Assembly: GCA_016721315.1 (NCBI GenBank)
Contig: JADKIL010000003.1
Coordinates: 310,001-374,000, forward strand
Source: Candidatus Villigracilis vicinus
Lineage (GTDB): Bacteria > Chloroflexota > Anaerolineae > Anaerolineales > Villigracilaceae
Length of the DNA stretch: 64,000 nt
Reading direction: 5' to 3'
Shown: positions 41,961-50,996 of the stretch, one piece after another
How the letters are laid out: each line of letters opens with the position of its first letter
Numbering within the stretch: position 1 is the stretch's first letter
Made by a program: the position numbers and the translations under genes
The notes under the pieces: generated by a model
Database searches by the model: none
What the model was told of the DNA's origin: nothing
The model's input: the letters and a program-made list of their open reading frames with translations, nothing else

Positions 41961-41971
41961 GTTCAACTTGA

Positions 41972-44900
41972 TTAGTCGCCAACTGTGGTGTCTGGCATTT
42001 CTTCGGTGGTATCTGCCGCAGCTTCTTCACCAGGAGGGGTAAAGCGCCCGTGGATGAAGCCAGTGCCCGCCGGAATGAGCTTACCGATGATGACGTTCTC
42101 CTTCAAACCGTAGAGCGGGTCGGTGGTGGAGCCAATCGCTGCACTCGCCAACACCTTGATGGTGTGCTGGAAGGACGAAGCAGAGAGGAATGAGTCGGTG
42201 GAAAGCGACGCCTTTGTCACACCGAGCAGGACTTCGCTAAAGCGTGCCGCCTGCTTGCCTTCCGCGATCAATGCCTCGTTCTGCTTGCGAATATCGAGTC
42301 GGTCGATCACATCACCGGGCAGGTGTCTGGTATCACCGGGGCGGGTGACTTGCACCTTGCTCAACATCTTGCGGATGATGACCTCGAAGTGCTTGTCGTG
42401 GATGTTCTGACCCTGCGAGCGATACACTTTCTGCACTTCGGTCATGAGGTACATCTGGCAGGCATCGCGTCCTTGAATTTTCAGGATGCGGTGCGGGTTC
42501 AGTGAACCTTCGGTGAGCGGTGTACCTGCTTCCACATGCGAGTTATCCCGAACGAGAATACGCGAGGTGTTGGGGATATCCATGACAACTTCTTCGCGCT
42601 GTTCGTAGGAGACGATGACCTTGCGGTCCTTCTTCTCGACAGCCACACGTCCGCCATGCTGGGAAACAATGGTGGCCTTTTCCTTAGTGGCAAGGATGTC
42701 GCCAGCCTGCACTTCAGATTCGTCCTTAACCATGATCTTCCAGTCTTCGGGAATGGCGTATTCATCGTGAACCATTTCAGCATGTTCGATGTGAACTTCG
42801 CGCATGTCTGCATATTTCTCAGACTGCTGAATGTGGATCATGCCGCTGATCTCGGCAACGGCAGCTTCGCCTTTCGGTTGTTTGCGCGCTTCAAAGATTT
42901 CTTCCACGCGCGGAAGACCCGTGGTGATGTCGGTGGCGCCGGTGGATGCCACACCGCCGGTATGGAAGGTACGCAGTGTGAGCTGAGTACCCGGTTCACC
43001 GATGGACTGGGCAGCAACGATACCAACCGCAGAACCAAGCTCCACCATGATACCGCGACCCAGGTCAATGCCGTAGCATTTGGCGCAGATACCGTGGGTG
43101 AGTTCGCAGGTCAGCGGCGAGCGAAGTTTGACTTCACTCACACCAGAGTCCGCAATGACATGCGCCAGATCATGAGTGATCACGTCGTTGTATTCAGCGA
43201 TCACTTCCCCGGTCTGCGGGTGAATGATACGCTCTGCAACCAGGCGGCTGTACACGCGGCTGTCCATCTTCTGACCTGCCACATCGTCAGCACGGCGGAT
43301 CCACACGCCATCGTGGGTACCGCAGTCATGTTCGTTGATGATAATGTCCTGTGCAATGTCTACGAGACGGCGGGTGAGATAACCGGCATCTGCAGTACGC
43401 AGAGCGGTATCGGCAAGACCCTTACGGGCACCATGTGTGGAGATGAAGTATTCCTGCGCCGTCAAACCTTCGCGGAAGTTGGAACGGATCGGCATCGGGA
43501 TGATACGACCAGAGGGGTCCGCCATCAAACCGCGCATACCCGCCAGCTGCGAGATGGTGGAGAAACCACCCTTCGTCGCGCCAGAGGTCGCCATCGTGGA
43601 AAGGTTCCCATCGGGATCCATATGCTTCTTGACGGCTTCACCGACTTTATCAGTCGTTTCCTGCCAGATCTGAATTTCGCGTTCGTTCTTTTCCTGCTCA
43701 GTAAGCAGACCGCGGCGGAAGTCACGCTGTACGACTTCGACAGCTTTCAAGGCTTCATCGATGATCGGCTTGCGTTCCGGCGGAATGGAGATATCGGCAA
43801 CCGCGAGAGTGGTGCCGGATTTCATGGCGAATTCAAAGCCGATGCTCTTGATCGCGTCGGCAACATTGGTGGTCACTTCCTGACCGCACAGTTCATAAAC
43901 TTCAGCGACGAGGTCCTTCACGCCGCCTTTGTCCAGTTTTTTATTGACGAACTGCACTTCGGTGGGAAGAATGCGGTTCAAGAGAACACGCCCCACAGTC
44001 GTTTCGATAATGCGGGTTTCCGGCTCAGCCAGGCGTTTGCCCTTATCGTCGTACCAGGTCTTCGCAAGGAGTTTAATCTCGGAGTGAACATGCACCTGAT
44101 CGAGAGCGTAAGCGAGTTCCACTTCGTCGAAATTAGAGAAGGCACGTCCATCACCCTTATGTTTGGCCTCTTGCTTCATCGAGAGATAGTACACACCCAA
44201 CACCATATCCTTGGACGGGGAGATGATCGGTTCGCCATCTGCAGGCTTGAGCAAGTTCTTCGAGGCAAGCATCAGATCGCGGGCTTCCTGAACTGCCTTC
44301 TGGGAGAGCGGAACGTGTACAGCCATCTGATCGCCGTCAAAGTCCGCGTTGAAAGCGGTGGTGACGAGTGGGTGGAGCTGAATGGCAGAGCCTTCGATAA
44401 GGATCGGTTCAAACGCCTGAATACCCAAGCGGTGGAGTGTAGGAGCACGGTTCAACAATACAGGACGGTCGCCGATCACGCCTTCGAGCGCTTCCCACAC
44501 TTCAGGACGGTTGCGTTCGATCAGGCGGCGGGCGCCCTTCACGTTAGCAGCATAACCGTTCTGCACGAGGCGGGCGATCACGAACGGACGATACAGTTCG
44601 AGCGCCATGCTCTTGGGCAAACCGCATTGATTCAGTTTGAGAGTCGGACCTACCACGATCACGGAACGACCGGAATAGTCCACGCGCTTACCAAGCAAGT
44701 TACGGCGGAAACGACCCTTCTTGCCTTTGAGCATATCGCTCAAAGACTTGAGTTCGCGGCGTCCGCGGCGGGAGAGAGCTTTGCCGCGCTGGCTGTTATC
44801 GATGAGGCTGTCAACGGCTTCCTGCAACATACGCTTCTCGTTGCGGATGATGACATCCGGCGCACCGAGCTCGAGCAATCTCTTTAAGCGGTTGTTGCGG

Positions 44901-46222
44901 TTGATCACGCGGCGATAGAGATCGTTAAGATCGGAGGTGGCAAAGCGACCGCCATCCAACTGCACCATCGGGCGCAAGTCGGGGGGGATGACGGGCAGCA
45001 CGGTCAGAATCATCCACTCAGGGCGGTTGCCAGAGCGTTTGAAAGCTTCCACAACCTTGAGGCGGGTGGTGGCTTTCTTGCGCTTCTGCTTGCTCTTGGT
45101 GGTGCGAACTTCGTGCCAGAGTTCTTCTGAAAGTTTGTCGAGGTCAAGACGTTCGAGAACATCATAGAAGGCTTCGGCACCCATGTCGGCACGGAAGACC
45201 TGCCCCCAACGCTGCTTAAGTTCGCGGTAACGAATTTCGCTGATGAAGGTGAAGGGGCGCAACTCAAGCAATTCATCGCGCAGGCGGGATGAGTTGCTTG
45301 AAGAGACAGAAGTCTGTGATTCCAATTGGTTGCGCAGGGATTCCATCTCGGTATCTGCTTGAGCCTTGATGGTGGCAGCCTTGGTCTTGAGATCATCGAT
45401 CTCAGCCTGTCGCTTATCCTTCAGTTCGTTCTCGAGCAATTCGAGTTTCTTCTGAACGGTCTTTTGGATCAGGGTAAGGTGTTTGCTGGCAACTTTTTCT
45501 CCAGCGTCCACGATCTTCTCGCCGCCTTGCTCAAAAGCAATGGCTTTCTTGACGGTTTCACCCATCTGATCCTGAAGCAGGCGCTCCAAACGCTGACCTT
45601 CTTTGATGATCGGGTCGAGTTGTTCGGCAATGCCTTCATCGTAGCCTTGTTCGAGCGTGGCTTGCTTCTGTTTCAACTCGGCAATGTTCGCATCGCGCTT
45701 GGTCTTGATCTCTACGATACGGGCATTGATCTCCGTAGCCTGTTCGCGTTCGGATACGGTGATCTCATCTTCGAGGCGCTGCAGGGCTTTCTTGCGGGCT
45801 TCCTCATCCACATAGGTGACGATGTATTGCGCAAAGTAAAGTACACGGTCGAGGTTGCGGCGGGAAATGTCCAACAGCATACCCATCTGCGATGGGATGC
45901 GGCGGGTATACCAAATATGTGCCACAGGGGAGGCAAGCGCAATATGCCCCATGCGCTCGCGGCGCACAGAAGAGCGGGTCACTTCGACACCGCATTTTTC
46001 ACAAGTGATGCCTTTGTAGCGGGGGTTCTTGTATTTACCGCAATAACATTGCCAATCGCGGGTTGGTCCAAAGATCGCTTCGCAGAAGAGCCCGTCCTTC
46101 TCGGGGCGCAGGCGGCGATAGTTAATGGTTTCGGGTTTCAGCACCTCACCATACGACCAAGACATGATCGTTTGGGGGGAGGCAAGGCTGATACGGAGTG
46201 CAGTTAATCCCTTGGTTTCCAC
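41972..46222 (-). CDS. rpoC: DNA-directed RNA polymerase beta-prime subunit
   Basis: A 1416-residue catalytic subunit of RNA polymerase. The first zinc site is C59, C61, C74 and C77; the Mg-binding triad NADFDGD spans 625-631 (D627, D629, D631); the trigger-loop/bridge part MRGLMADPSGRIIPMPIRSN and a second zinc site (CELTHGICAKC) are present. Residues 142-320 are a highly charged coiled-coil insertion between the clamp head strand and LRPFTFISEIRYRELKQ, absent from E. coli at this length. Unusually rpoB does not sit upstream: the 249-base gap and then a zinc-ribbon gene and a PBP gene lie there. Start at ATG 46222 with AGGAGAGGATCC before it. Single-gene unit. Confidence 0.96.
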   Translation of the reverse strand: METKGLTALRISLASPQTIMSWSYGEVLKPETINYRRLRPEKDGLFCEAIFGPTRDWQCYCGKYKNPRYKGITCEKCGVEVTRSSVRRERMGHIALASPVAHIWYTRRIPSQMGMLLDISRRNLDRVLYFAQYIVTYVDEEARKKALQRLEDEITVSEREQATEINARIVEIKTKRDANIAELKQKQATLEQGYDEGIAEQLDPIIKEGQRLERLLQDQMGETVKKAIAFEQGGEKIVDAGEKVASKHLTLIQKTVQKKLELLENELKDKRQAEIDDLKTKAATIKAQADTEMESLRNQLESQTSVSSSNSSRLRDELLELRPFTFISEIRYRELKQRWGQVFRADMGAEAFYDVLERLDLDKLSEELWHEVRTTKSKQKRKKATTRLKVVEAFKRSGNRPEWMILTVLPVIPPDLRPMVQLDGGRFATSDLNDLYRRVINRNNRLKRLLELGAPDVIIRNEKRMLQEAVDSLIDNSQRGKALSRRGRRELKSLSDMLKGKKGRFRRNLLGKRVDYSGRSVIVVGPTLKLNQCGLPKSMALELYRPFVIARLVQNGYAANVKGARRLIERNRPEVWEALEGVIGDRPVLLNRAPTLHRLGIQAFEPILIEGSAIQLHPLVTTAFNADFDGDQMAVHVPLSQKAVQEARDLMLASKNLLKPADGEPIISPSKDMVLGVYYLSMKQEAKHKGDGRAFSNFDEVELAYALDQVHVHSEIKLLAKTWYDDKGKRLAEPETRIIETTVGRVLLNRILPTEVQFVNKKLDKGGVKDLVAEVYELCGQEVTTNVADAIKSIGFEFAMKSGTTLAVADISIPPERKPIIDEALKAVEVVQRDFRRGLLTEQEKNEREIQIWQETTDKVGEAVKKHMDPDGNLSTMATSGATKGGFSTISQLAGMRGLMADPSGRIIPMPIRSNFREGLTAQEYFISTHGARKGLADTALRTADAGYLTRRLVDIAQDIIINEHDCGTHDGVWIRRADDVAGQKMDSRVYSRLVAERIIHPQTGEVIAEYNDVITHDLAHVIADSGVSEVKLRSPLTCELTHGICAKCYGIDLGRGIMVELGSAVGIVAAQSIGEPGTQLTLRTFHTGGVASTGATDITTGLPRVEEIFEARKQPKGEAAVAEISGMIHIQQSEKYADMREVHIEHAEMVHDEYAIPEDWKIMVKDESEVQAGDILATKEKATIVSQHGGRVAVEKKDRKVIVSYEQREEVVMDIPNTSRILVRDNSHVEAGTPLTEGSLNPHRILKIQGRDACQMYLMTEVQKVYRSQGQNIHDKHFEVIIRKMLSKVQVTRPGDTRHLPGDVIDRLDIRKQNEALIAEGKQAARFSEVLLGVTKASLSTDSFLSASSFQHTIKVLASAAIGSTTDPLYGLKENVIIGKLIPAGTGFIHGRFTPPGEEAAADTTEEMPDTTVGD

Positions 46223-46471
46223 TGGATCCTCTCCTAAAAAATAAAAATCGTTTGAGAATTACGGTATCGCATAGGTGACGCGTACCAGAGACAAACAAAT
46301 GCAAGCGCATTGAGTGATTTCCTCAAGCGCTTGCTGGTGTTAGCTCATTTTTTTACATCCAACAGGACTATTATATGGATTCAAGGGTCATGAGTCAAGG
46401 TCTTAATCAGTGAAGAGAGCCTGACTTTAAGGCGGAATCAGCGCCTCAGTCCTCATTTTTGCCTGATTCAG
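46223..46471. other. rpoC leader with a stem-loop at 46301-46334
   Basis: A 249-base non-coding gap. GCAAGCGCATTGAG pairs with CTCAAGCGCTTGC (46301-46334), a 13-base stem with one bulged base, 79 bases before the rpoC start. This could be an attenuator or mRNA-stability element, or the terminator of the upstream PBP and zinc-ribbon genes. No gene is visible. Confidence 0.55.
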
Positions 46472-47182
46472 CTACCTGGGCACTTCCCTCACCTGAAGAT
46501 CGGAGAACCCAACCTCCATAGACGACTTATCGCTCGGTTCAGCAGCCAGGTAGAACTTCCCCATTTTGAAGCGTTCATCCTGAAAAGATGTTGCCAGAAT
46601 ACCGTTCAAATAGATGCGGAAGTTGCTGCCATTACAGATCACACGCAGACGGTTGAACTCCTTATTGCCGGAACGCAGCGCCGAGTGCGTTGCCCACGGC
46701 ATGATCTTATAAAAGATCAGCTCCCCTTTTTCATCCTTGGCAACATACCCAAAAGTATATGAAGATTGAACCGAAACCATGATGCCATAGCCGCCTTCAG
46801 CAGAGTGACGGAAAAAGAATCCAGCACGGATCCATTCCCGTTCGCCTTCAAAGAAGCGAATAGTGGCGCTGGCATCGAAGTTATCCAAAAAGCCGGAGCT
46901 TTTCAACACATAATAAGAATTGACCTGCGGCGAAAATTTACCGCGCAATTCGGCGGGTGGACCTTTATGGAAGGTAAGCTTGTCTTCGTTGACCATTTCC
47001 CAGCCGGGCATCACTTTTTTACTAAAGTCAGTACCAAGAAGCAAGTCACCCATATCGGGTTCAGGGGTGAGTGTTTTGGGCAGACGAAAACTGGTTCCGC
47101 AAAAATCACAGACGGCGATATCCGCTTTAGCAGCACTTGGCGGAAGTGCCGCGCCACAATTAGGACAGTTCAATGCGCTCAT
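46472..47182 (-). CDS. zinc-ribbon protein with LamG/DUF1080-like domain
   Basis: A 236-residue protein. The N-terminus is a zinc ribbon (CPNCG and CDFCG), then a linker and a LamG-like or DUF1080-like jelly-roll: LLLGTDFSKKVMPGWEMVN, FLDNFDASATIRFFEGERE, FRIYLNGILATSFQDERFKM. The zinc ribbon could bind nucleic acid or protein. It overlaps the PBP gene by four bases (ATGA), so they are co-transcribed; the pairing suggests a role in cell-wall processes, unproven. Confidence 0.82.
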   Translation of the reverse strand: MSALNCPNCGAALPPSAAKADIAVCDFCGTSFRLPKTLTPEPDMGDLLLGTDFSKKVMPGWEMVNEDKLTFHKGPPAELRGKFSPQVNSYYVLKSSGFLDNFDASATIRFFEGEREWIRAGFFFRHSAEGGYGIMVSVQSSYTFGYVAKDEKGELIFYKIMPWATHSALRSGNKEFNRLRVICNGSNFRIYLNGILATSFQDERFKMGKFYLAAEPSDKSSMEVGFSDLQVREVPR

Positions 47183-50133
47183 GGCGTTGGTGTCTCGGTA
47201 GGTGTGGGTTCGAGTGTTGGCGTGTCGGTGGGAGGCACGATGATGACGATCGTCGGGGTCTCGGTGGGAGTGGAGGTCGGCGTCGGCGTAGATGTTGGCA
47301 CGGTTGGAATGGGCAGGCTCAAATTAAGTCGGATGCGCTTGTCCACTTCCGTTTTATCGCCAATGAGAGTCAGGCGCAGGGAAACGATCCCGTTCGGGAG
47401 GGCGGAAACATTCCAAGCGGTGAAGGTGCCGTCTTCAACGGGCTTATCACCTTCGGCAAGGACGGTCCAGCCATCGGGGTTTTCGCCCAATCCAAATTCA
47501 AGCCGCCATTGTTTGAAACCTCCGTCTGCATTGGCAGTTCCTTGAACATCAAATACGGGTGAAACAATGACCTGCCCATCACTAAGGTTCAGCTGGATCT
47601 TTGGCTGTGGATCGCCTTTCTGACATTCGCGTTCGGGAACATAGTTTGGATTTTCATCCAAACCATGATCTGCCAGCCAGGCTTTGCCCTCGCCGGTTTC
47701 GAACCATTTACGCGCCCAGGGATCGGTGACATTTAAAACTTCTCGCTCGTCGGATGGACCATCACAAGCGGATGAGGCTTCGTAGCCCGTCCACAGGTCG
47801 ATCTTTGCACGATGAACCAGGTCTTGATCCTGCGGCAGTGGAGGTTGGTCAAACGCAAAGACTTCTGAGAACTGTCCCTGACAAGCATTGGAAGGCTCTG
47901 TGCCGCCAAATCGACAAACCACTTTATCCACAATGCCGGAAGGACGGACGAAGGGAGTTGGCGAGCCATTGGTGAGATAGGGCACCGCAAATTCCATGAA
48001 CTGCGACCAGATCGGCGCGGCGCCGCTCAAGCCAGAGGAACGCACCATGGGCGTGTAGTCGGCGTTGCCCACCCATACACCGGTGACCAAGTCAGGGGTG
48101 TAACCCATTGTCCAGTTATCGCGGATGTCGTTGGTGGTACCGGTCTTTGCCGCAACAGGGAAGGAAAGATTCAAAGCGGAGTTTCGCCCAAAAGTAAAAC
48201 TTCGGGCTTCATTATCCGAAAGGATAGAAGAGATCAGGTAGGCATGTTCAGGGCGGACGACCTGCTCGCCTTCGGGCTGTTGGTACTCGTACACCACTTC
48301 TCCATCGAAGGTGGTGATCTTGATAATCGCAACAGGCGGCACTTTTTTGCCGCCATTGGCGAAGACCGCGTAGGCAGTGGTCATATCGATCAGGCTGACA
48401 TCGCCGCCGCCCAAAGTGAGGGACAAGCCATAATCATCACGGGTGAGCGATGTAATGCCGAGACGCTCCGCAAAAGCGATCATGCCTTCCTTCTCGGGAG
48501 TATTGGGGTCATCATAAATGCCGACAAATTCAAGCGCTTTGACGGCGGGAATGTTGAAGGAGTTTGCAAGCGCAAGCCGTACAGTCAACCCGCCATGGAA
48601 AGTGCCATCGTAGTTGCGCGGTTCGTATGGCGGGTTGGCACCATCGGGGAATTGGGTGGGGACATCCCAGATCCAAGTGGAGGGCGTCCAGCCTTTTTCA
48701 AAAGCAGCGACATAGGTCAACGGTTTAATGGATGAACCAGGCTGACGCGTAGGGCTGATCGCCATGTTGATCTGCCCGGAGACGGCAGCATTGTTGAAAT
48801 CGGGCGAGCCGACCATGGCAAGGATCTGCCCGGTGGAAGGTTGAATGGCGACCAGCGCGCCATTCTTCGTATTGTTATCCACCATGGCAGCAACTTGATT
48901 GGTCACCAACAATTGAGCCTGATCTTGAAGCACAGGATCAAGCGTGGTGTACACAACAAAACCGGAACGATAAATGGTCTGCGCATCGTAGAGTTCTTCC
49001 AACTCTGCACGGACGAAGTTGACCCAATGCGGATAGTTGGTTGCACCAAAGGAAGGCGGCACAAATGGATAGGCTTTGATCTGCTCTGCGGCAGCGGTCG
49101 CAGCAACCGGGTCAACGCAGACGCGTTCTTCACTATTGCTGACTTCGATACAGCCCTGTAACTGGCTCAACTCGAACATCAAGACCAACACCTGCTGTTG
49201 GCGAACCAGCGTCGATTCGGGGTTGGTATAAATATCATAGACAGCCGGAGACTGCGGCAACCCCGCCAGGAAGGCGGCTTCACCCAACGTGAGGTCTCTG
49301 GCAGATTTATTGAAATAGGTATTTGAGGCAGCTTCGATGCCATAGGCAAGATTGCCGTAATAGATCTCATTGAGATACAACTCAAGGATCTCATCCTTTG
49401 AGTAGCGGCGGGTAATCTCTGCGGCAAGGATGATCTCACGTGATTTACGGGAGACAGTACGCTGGGTCCGTTCTTCGGGAGAAAGCAGCAAGGCACGCGC
49501 CAACTGCTGTGTGATCGTGGAGGCGCCGCCGCCCTCGCCCTGCGTGACGTAGTTTCGCCATAAAGCACGGATGATGGCTACGGGATCGAAACCAGGATTA
49601 TCGTAAAAATCCTTGTCTTCGGTGGCAATGGTTGCTGCGACAAGGTTTGGCGATATCTCGCTCAGTGGAATGTAGTTACGACGCCCGGCATTGGGATCGT
49701 TCAGTTCATACAGGGTCTGACCGTTCCGGTCGAGGATGCGGGTGGTTTGAAATTGCGAAGAGCGATTCTTCAAGTCCGCTACATCGGGCAGGGTGCTGGC
49801 AATGGAATAATACTGATAAACAAGGATCGAACTGCTGCACAAGCCGATGATCACAAATGCAAAGGCGGCAATGATCAAACCACGGGTGAGGCAGCCTTTG
49901 TTTCCGCGTAAAGCGGAGCCAATTCCGCCAAAGAATGCGCCAAGACGATCCATAAAAGATGGACCTGTTGGCACGGGTTGTTGGTATTGATATTGCGAAT
50001 ATTGTTGTGGCTGCTGATATTGCGGAGGCTGTTGATTCTGATTTTGCGGCAAACGATAGGTTGGTCGCTGATGGGTCTGACCCTGGCTGGGACGTGGCGG
50101 CTTTGTCTCTTGCGCAGGGGCGATACGCCGCAT
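47179..50133 (-). CDS. class A penicillin-binding protein (PBP1A-like), main frame
   Basis: 984 residues in this frame. After a Gln/Pro-rich cytoplasmic segment (QNQNQQPPQYQQPQQYSQ) and one membrane helix (GLIIAAFAFVIIGLCSSSILV) comes a GT51 glycosyltransferase domain (ATEDKDFYDNPG, ASTITQQLARALLLS, EILELYLNEIYYG) and a transpeptidase domain with SxxK (GSSIKPL), SxN (ANSFNIP) and KTG (AKTGTTND). Enzymes of this kind polymerise and cross-link peptidoglycan. The C-terminus ends in a Thr/Pro tail (TPTPTSTPTETPT). The natural start is probably at 50353 in another frame: see the entry for 50117-50353. Followed by the zinc-ribbon gene with a four-base overlap. Confidence 0.93.
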   Translation of the reverse strand: MRRIAPAQETKPPRPSQGQTHQRPTYRLPQNQNQQPPQYQQPQQYSQYQYQQPVPTGPSFMDRLGAFFGGIGSALRGNKGCLTRGLIIAAFAFVIIGLCSSSILVYQYYSIASTLPDVADLKNRSSQFQTTRILDRNGQTLYELNDPNAGRRNYIPLSEISPNLVAATIATEDKDFYDNPGFDPVAIIRALWRNYVTQGEGGGASTITQQLARALLLSPEERTQRTVSRKSREIILAAEITRRYSKDEILELYLNEIYYGNLAYGIEAASNTYFNKSARDLTLGEAAFLAGLPQSPAVYDIYTNPESTLVRQQQVLVLMFELSQLQGCIEVSNSEERVCVDPVAATAAAEQIKAYPFVPPSFGATNYPHWVNFVRAELEELYDAQTIYRSGFVVYTTLDPVLQDQAQLLVTNQVAAMVDNNTKNGALVAIQPSTGQILAMVGSPDFNNAAVSGQINMAISPTRQPGSSIKPLTYVAAFEKGWTPSTWIWDVPTQFPDGANPPYEPRNYDGTFHGGLTVRLALANSFNIPAVKALEFVGIYDDPNTPEKEGMIAFAERLGITSLTRDDYGLSLTLGGGDVSLIDMTTAYAVFANGGKKVPPVAIIKITTFDGEVVYEYQQPEGEQVVRPEHAYLISSILSDNEARSFTFGRNSALNLSFPVAAKTGTTNDIRDNWTMGYTPDLVTGVWVGNADYTPMVRSSGLSGAAPIWSQFMEFAVPYLTNGSPTPFVRPSGIVDKVVCRFGGTEPSNACQGQFSEVFAFDQPPLPQDQDLVHRAKIDLWTGYEASSACDGPSDEREVLNVTDPWARKWFETGEGKAWLADHGLDENPNYVPERECQKGDPQPKIQLNLSDGQVIVSPVFDVQGTANADGGFKQWRLEFGLGENPDGWTVLAEGDKPVEDGTFTAWNVSALPNGIVSLRLTLIGDKTEVDKRIRLNLSLPIPTVPTSTPTPTSTPTETPTIVIIVPPTDTPTLEPTPTETPTP

Positions 50134-50353
50134 TGGTCACACGCGTACCATCGAGGTCGGTCTCTTCGACTCGATTGGGAAGCGGCATATTATTTTCGTC
50201 GAGGTCGGGCAGATTGAGAAGCGGCGTTGTATTCCCCGTCGGCTTGCGTGAAGCCGTCGTCCCGTCGGAGGGAGACGCAGGTTCCATATCCTTACGCGTC
50301 TCTTCTTCGGAATGGATCAAGCGGCGCAATCTATCGTTGTCGTCTTTGTTCAT
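50117..50353 (-). other. probable true N-terminus of the PBP in another frame (frameshift at a G/C run)
   Basis: From ATG 50353 an in-frame stretch MNKDDNDRLRRLIHSEEETR and then LPNRVEETDLDGTRVTNAAYR reads as a disordered cytoplasmic PBP tail. It leads into the GGGG run at 50117-50120 (CCCC on the minus strand). Removing one C there would join it directly to the frame of the PBP (RPAQETKPPRPSQ). The lesion may be real or a homopolymer error in the assembly; translation could otherwise restart at 50133. Confidence 0.75.
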
Positions 50354-50372
50354 CGTTTACCTATTATCTTAT

Positions 50373-50396
50373 GTAGGGGCGGGTTCCCCGCCCTAC
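50373..50396. repeat. GTAGGGGCGGG palindrome, copy 4
   Basis: GTAGGGGCGGG and CCCCGCCCTAC with a two-base loop in the gap between the PBP and the MaoC-like gene. Same family as at 471, 10028 and 24550. Confidence 0.7.
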
Positions 50397-50410
50397 GGTT
50401 ATGCAATACC

Positions 50411-50860
50411 CTATTTCGGCTTGCTCAGTACCAATAAATTCAATGTGCCTTTTTGAAGCACGTCATTACTTTGATTGCGGACTTCCACCTGTGAGATCAA
50501 AGCGCCGCCGCCAATGCGCGGCATCGCTTTGGTTTCGGATACGGTCAGCACAGCATGGATGGTATCGCCAATGAAAATGGGCTTTACAAATTTCCACTCT
50601 TGAATTTCGCGAAAAGCAATGACCGTGCCTTCGAGCATGCCTGTGCGCATGATCAAGCCGGTTGCAATGGACAAGCCTAACAGTCCATGCGCGATGCGCT
50701 GACCGAACGGAGTCGTCTTCGCAAACTCGGCATCGGTATGGATCTGGTTGTAGTCACCCGTCAGCCCGGCGAAGTTATTGATGGCATCTTCGCCCACCGT
50801 GCGCGAAAGGGTCGTGACCGTTTGCCCAACCGAAAATTCTTCGAAATAAAGTCCAGCCAT
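50411..50860 (-). CDS. MaoC-family enoyl hydratase
   Basis: A 149-residue hot-dog-fold protein with the hydratase-2 motif GDYNQIHTDAEFAKTTPFG, then RIAHGLL. Such enzymes add water to enoyl-CoA to give (R)-3-hydroxyacyl-CoA. Start at ATG 50860 (MAGLYFEEFS) with GGAGATTACT before it; a longer frame runs into the palindrome at 50873. No fatty-acid gene is adjacent, so its pathway is unclear, though the ketosynthase and SDR genes at the left end use similar substrates. Confidence 0.9.
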   Translation of the reverse strand: MAGLYFEEFSVGQTVTTLSRTVGEDAINNFAGLTGDYNQIHTDAEFAKTTPFGQRIAHGLLGLSIATGLIMRTGMLEGTVIAFREIQEWKFVKPIFIGDTIHAVLTVSETKAMPRIGGGALISQVEVRNQSNDVLQKGTLNLLVLSKPK

Positions 50861-50872
50861 AGTAATCTCCTC

Positions 50873-50943
50873 GTTTGATAGTCTGTTGGTCAGATAGTCC
50901 ATTCATCGTTTGGAAACTTGACGAAACGACTACACGACTATCA
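50873..50943. repeat. inverted repeat GTTTGATAGTC / GACTATCAAAC with internal words
   Basis: Perfect 11-base ends enclose GTCTGTTGGTCAGATAGTCC and ACGAAACGACTACACGACT words. A sixth patchwork family, placed between the divergent MaoC-like and glycosidase genes. Confidence 0.65.
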
Positions 50944-50960
50944 AACCAAATTATACCTGT

Positions 50961-50989
50961 TTGACCTTCCGCCCATCTGCCCGTACAAT
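50961..50989 (+). promoter_or_regulatory. promoter of the glycosidase gene, leaderless
   Basis: TTGACC, 17 bases, TACAAT (50984-50989). The ATG at 50997 starts seven bases after the -10, so the mRNA has no leader. Nearly the same string (GCCCGTACAAT) is at 17151-17161. Confidence 0.75.
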
Positions 50990-50996
50990 TGGCGCC

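Noticed and set aside
42536..44887. Long open frame on the plus strand opposite rpoC
   Set aside because: It mirrors rpoC codons, has no family likeness, and rpoC is certain. High-GC third positions create such frames.
45326..46207. Plus-strand frame opposite the rpoC N-terminus
   Set aside because: Antisense shadow of a certain gene.
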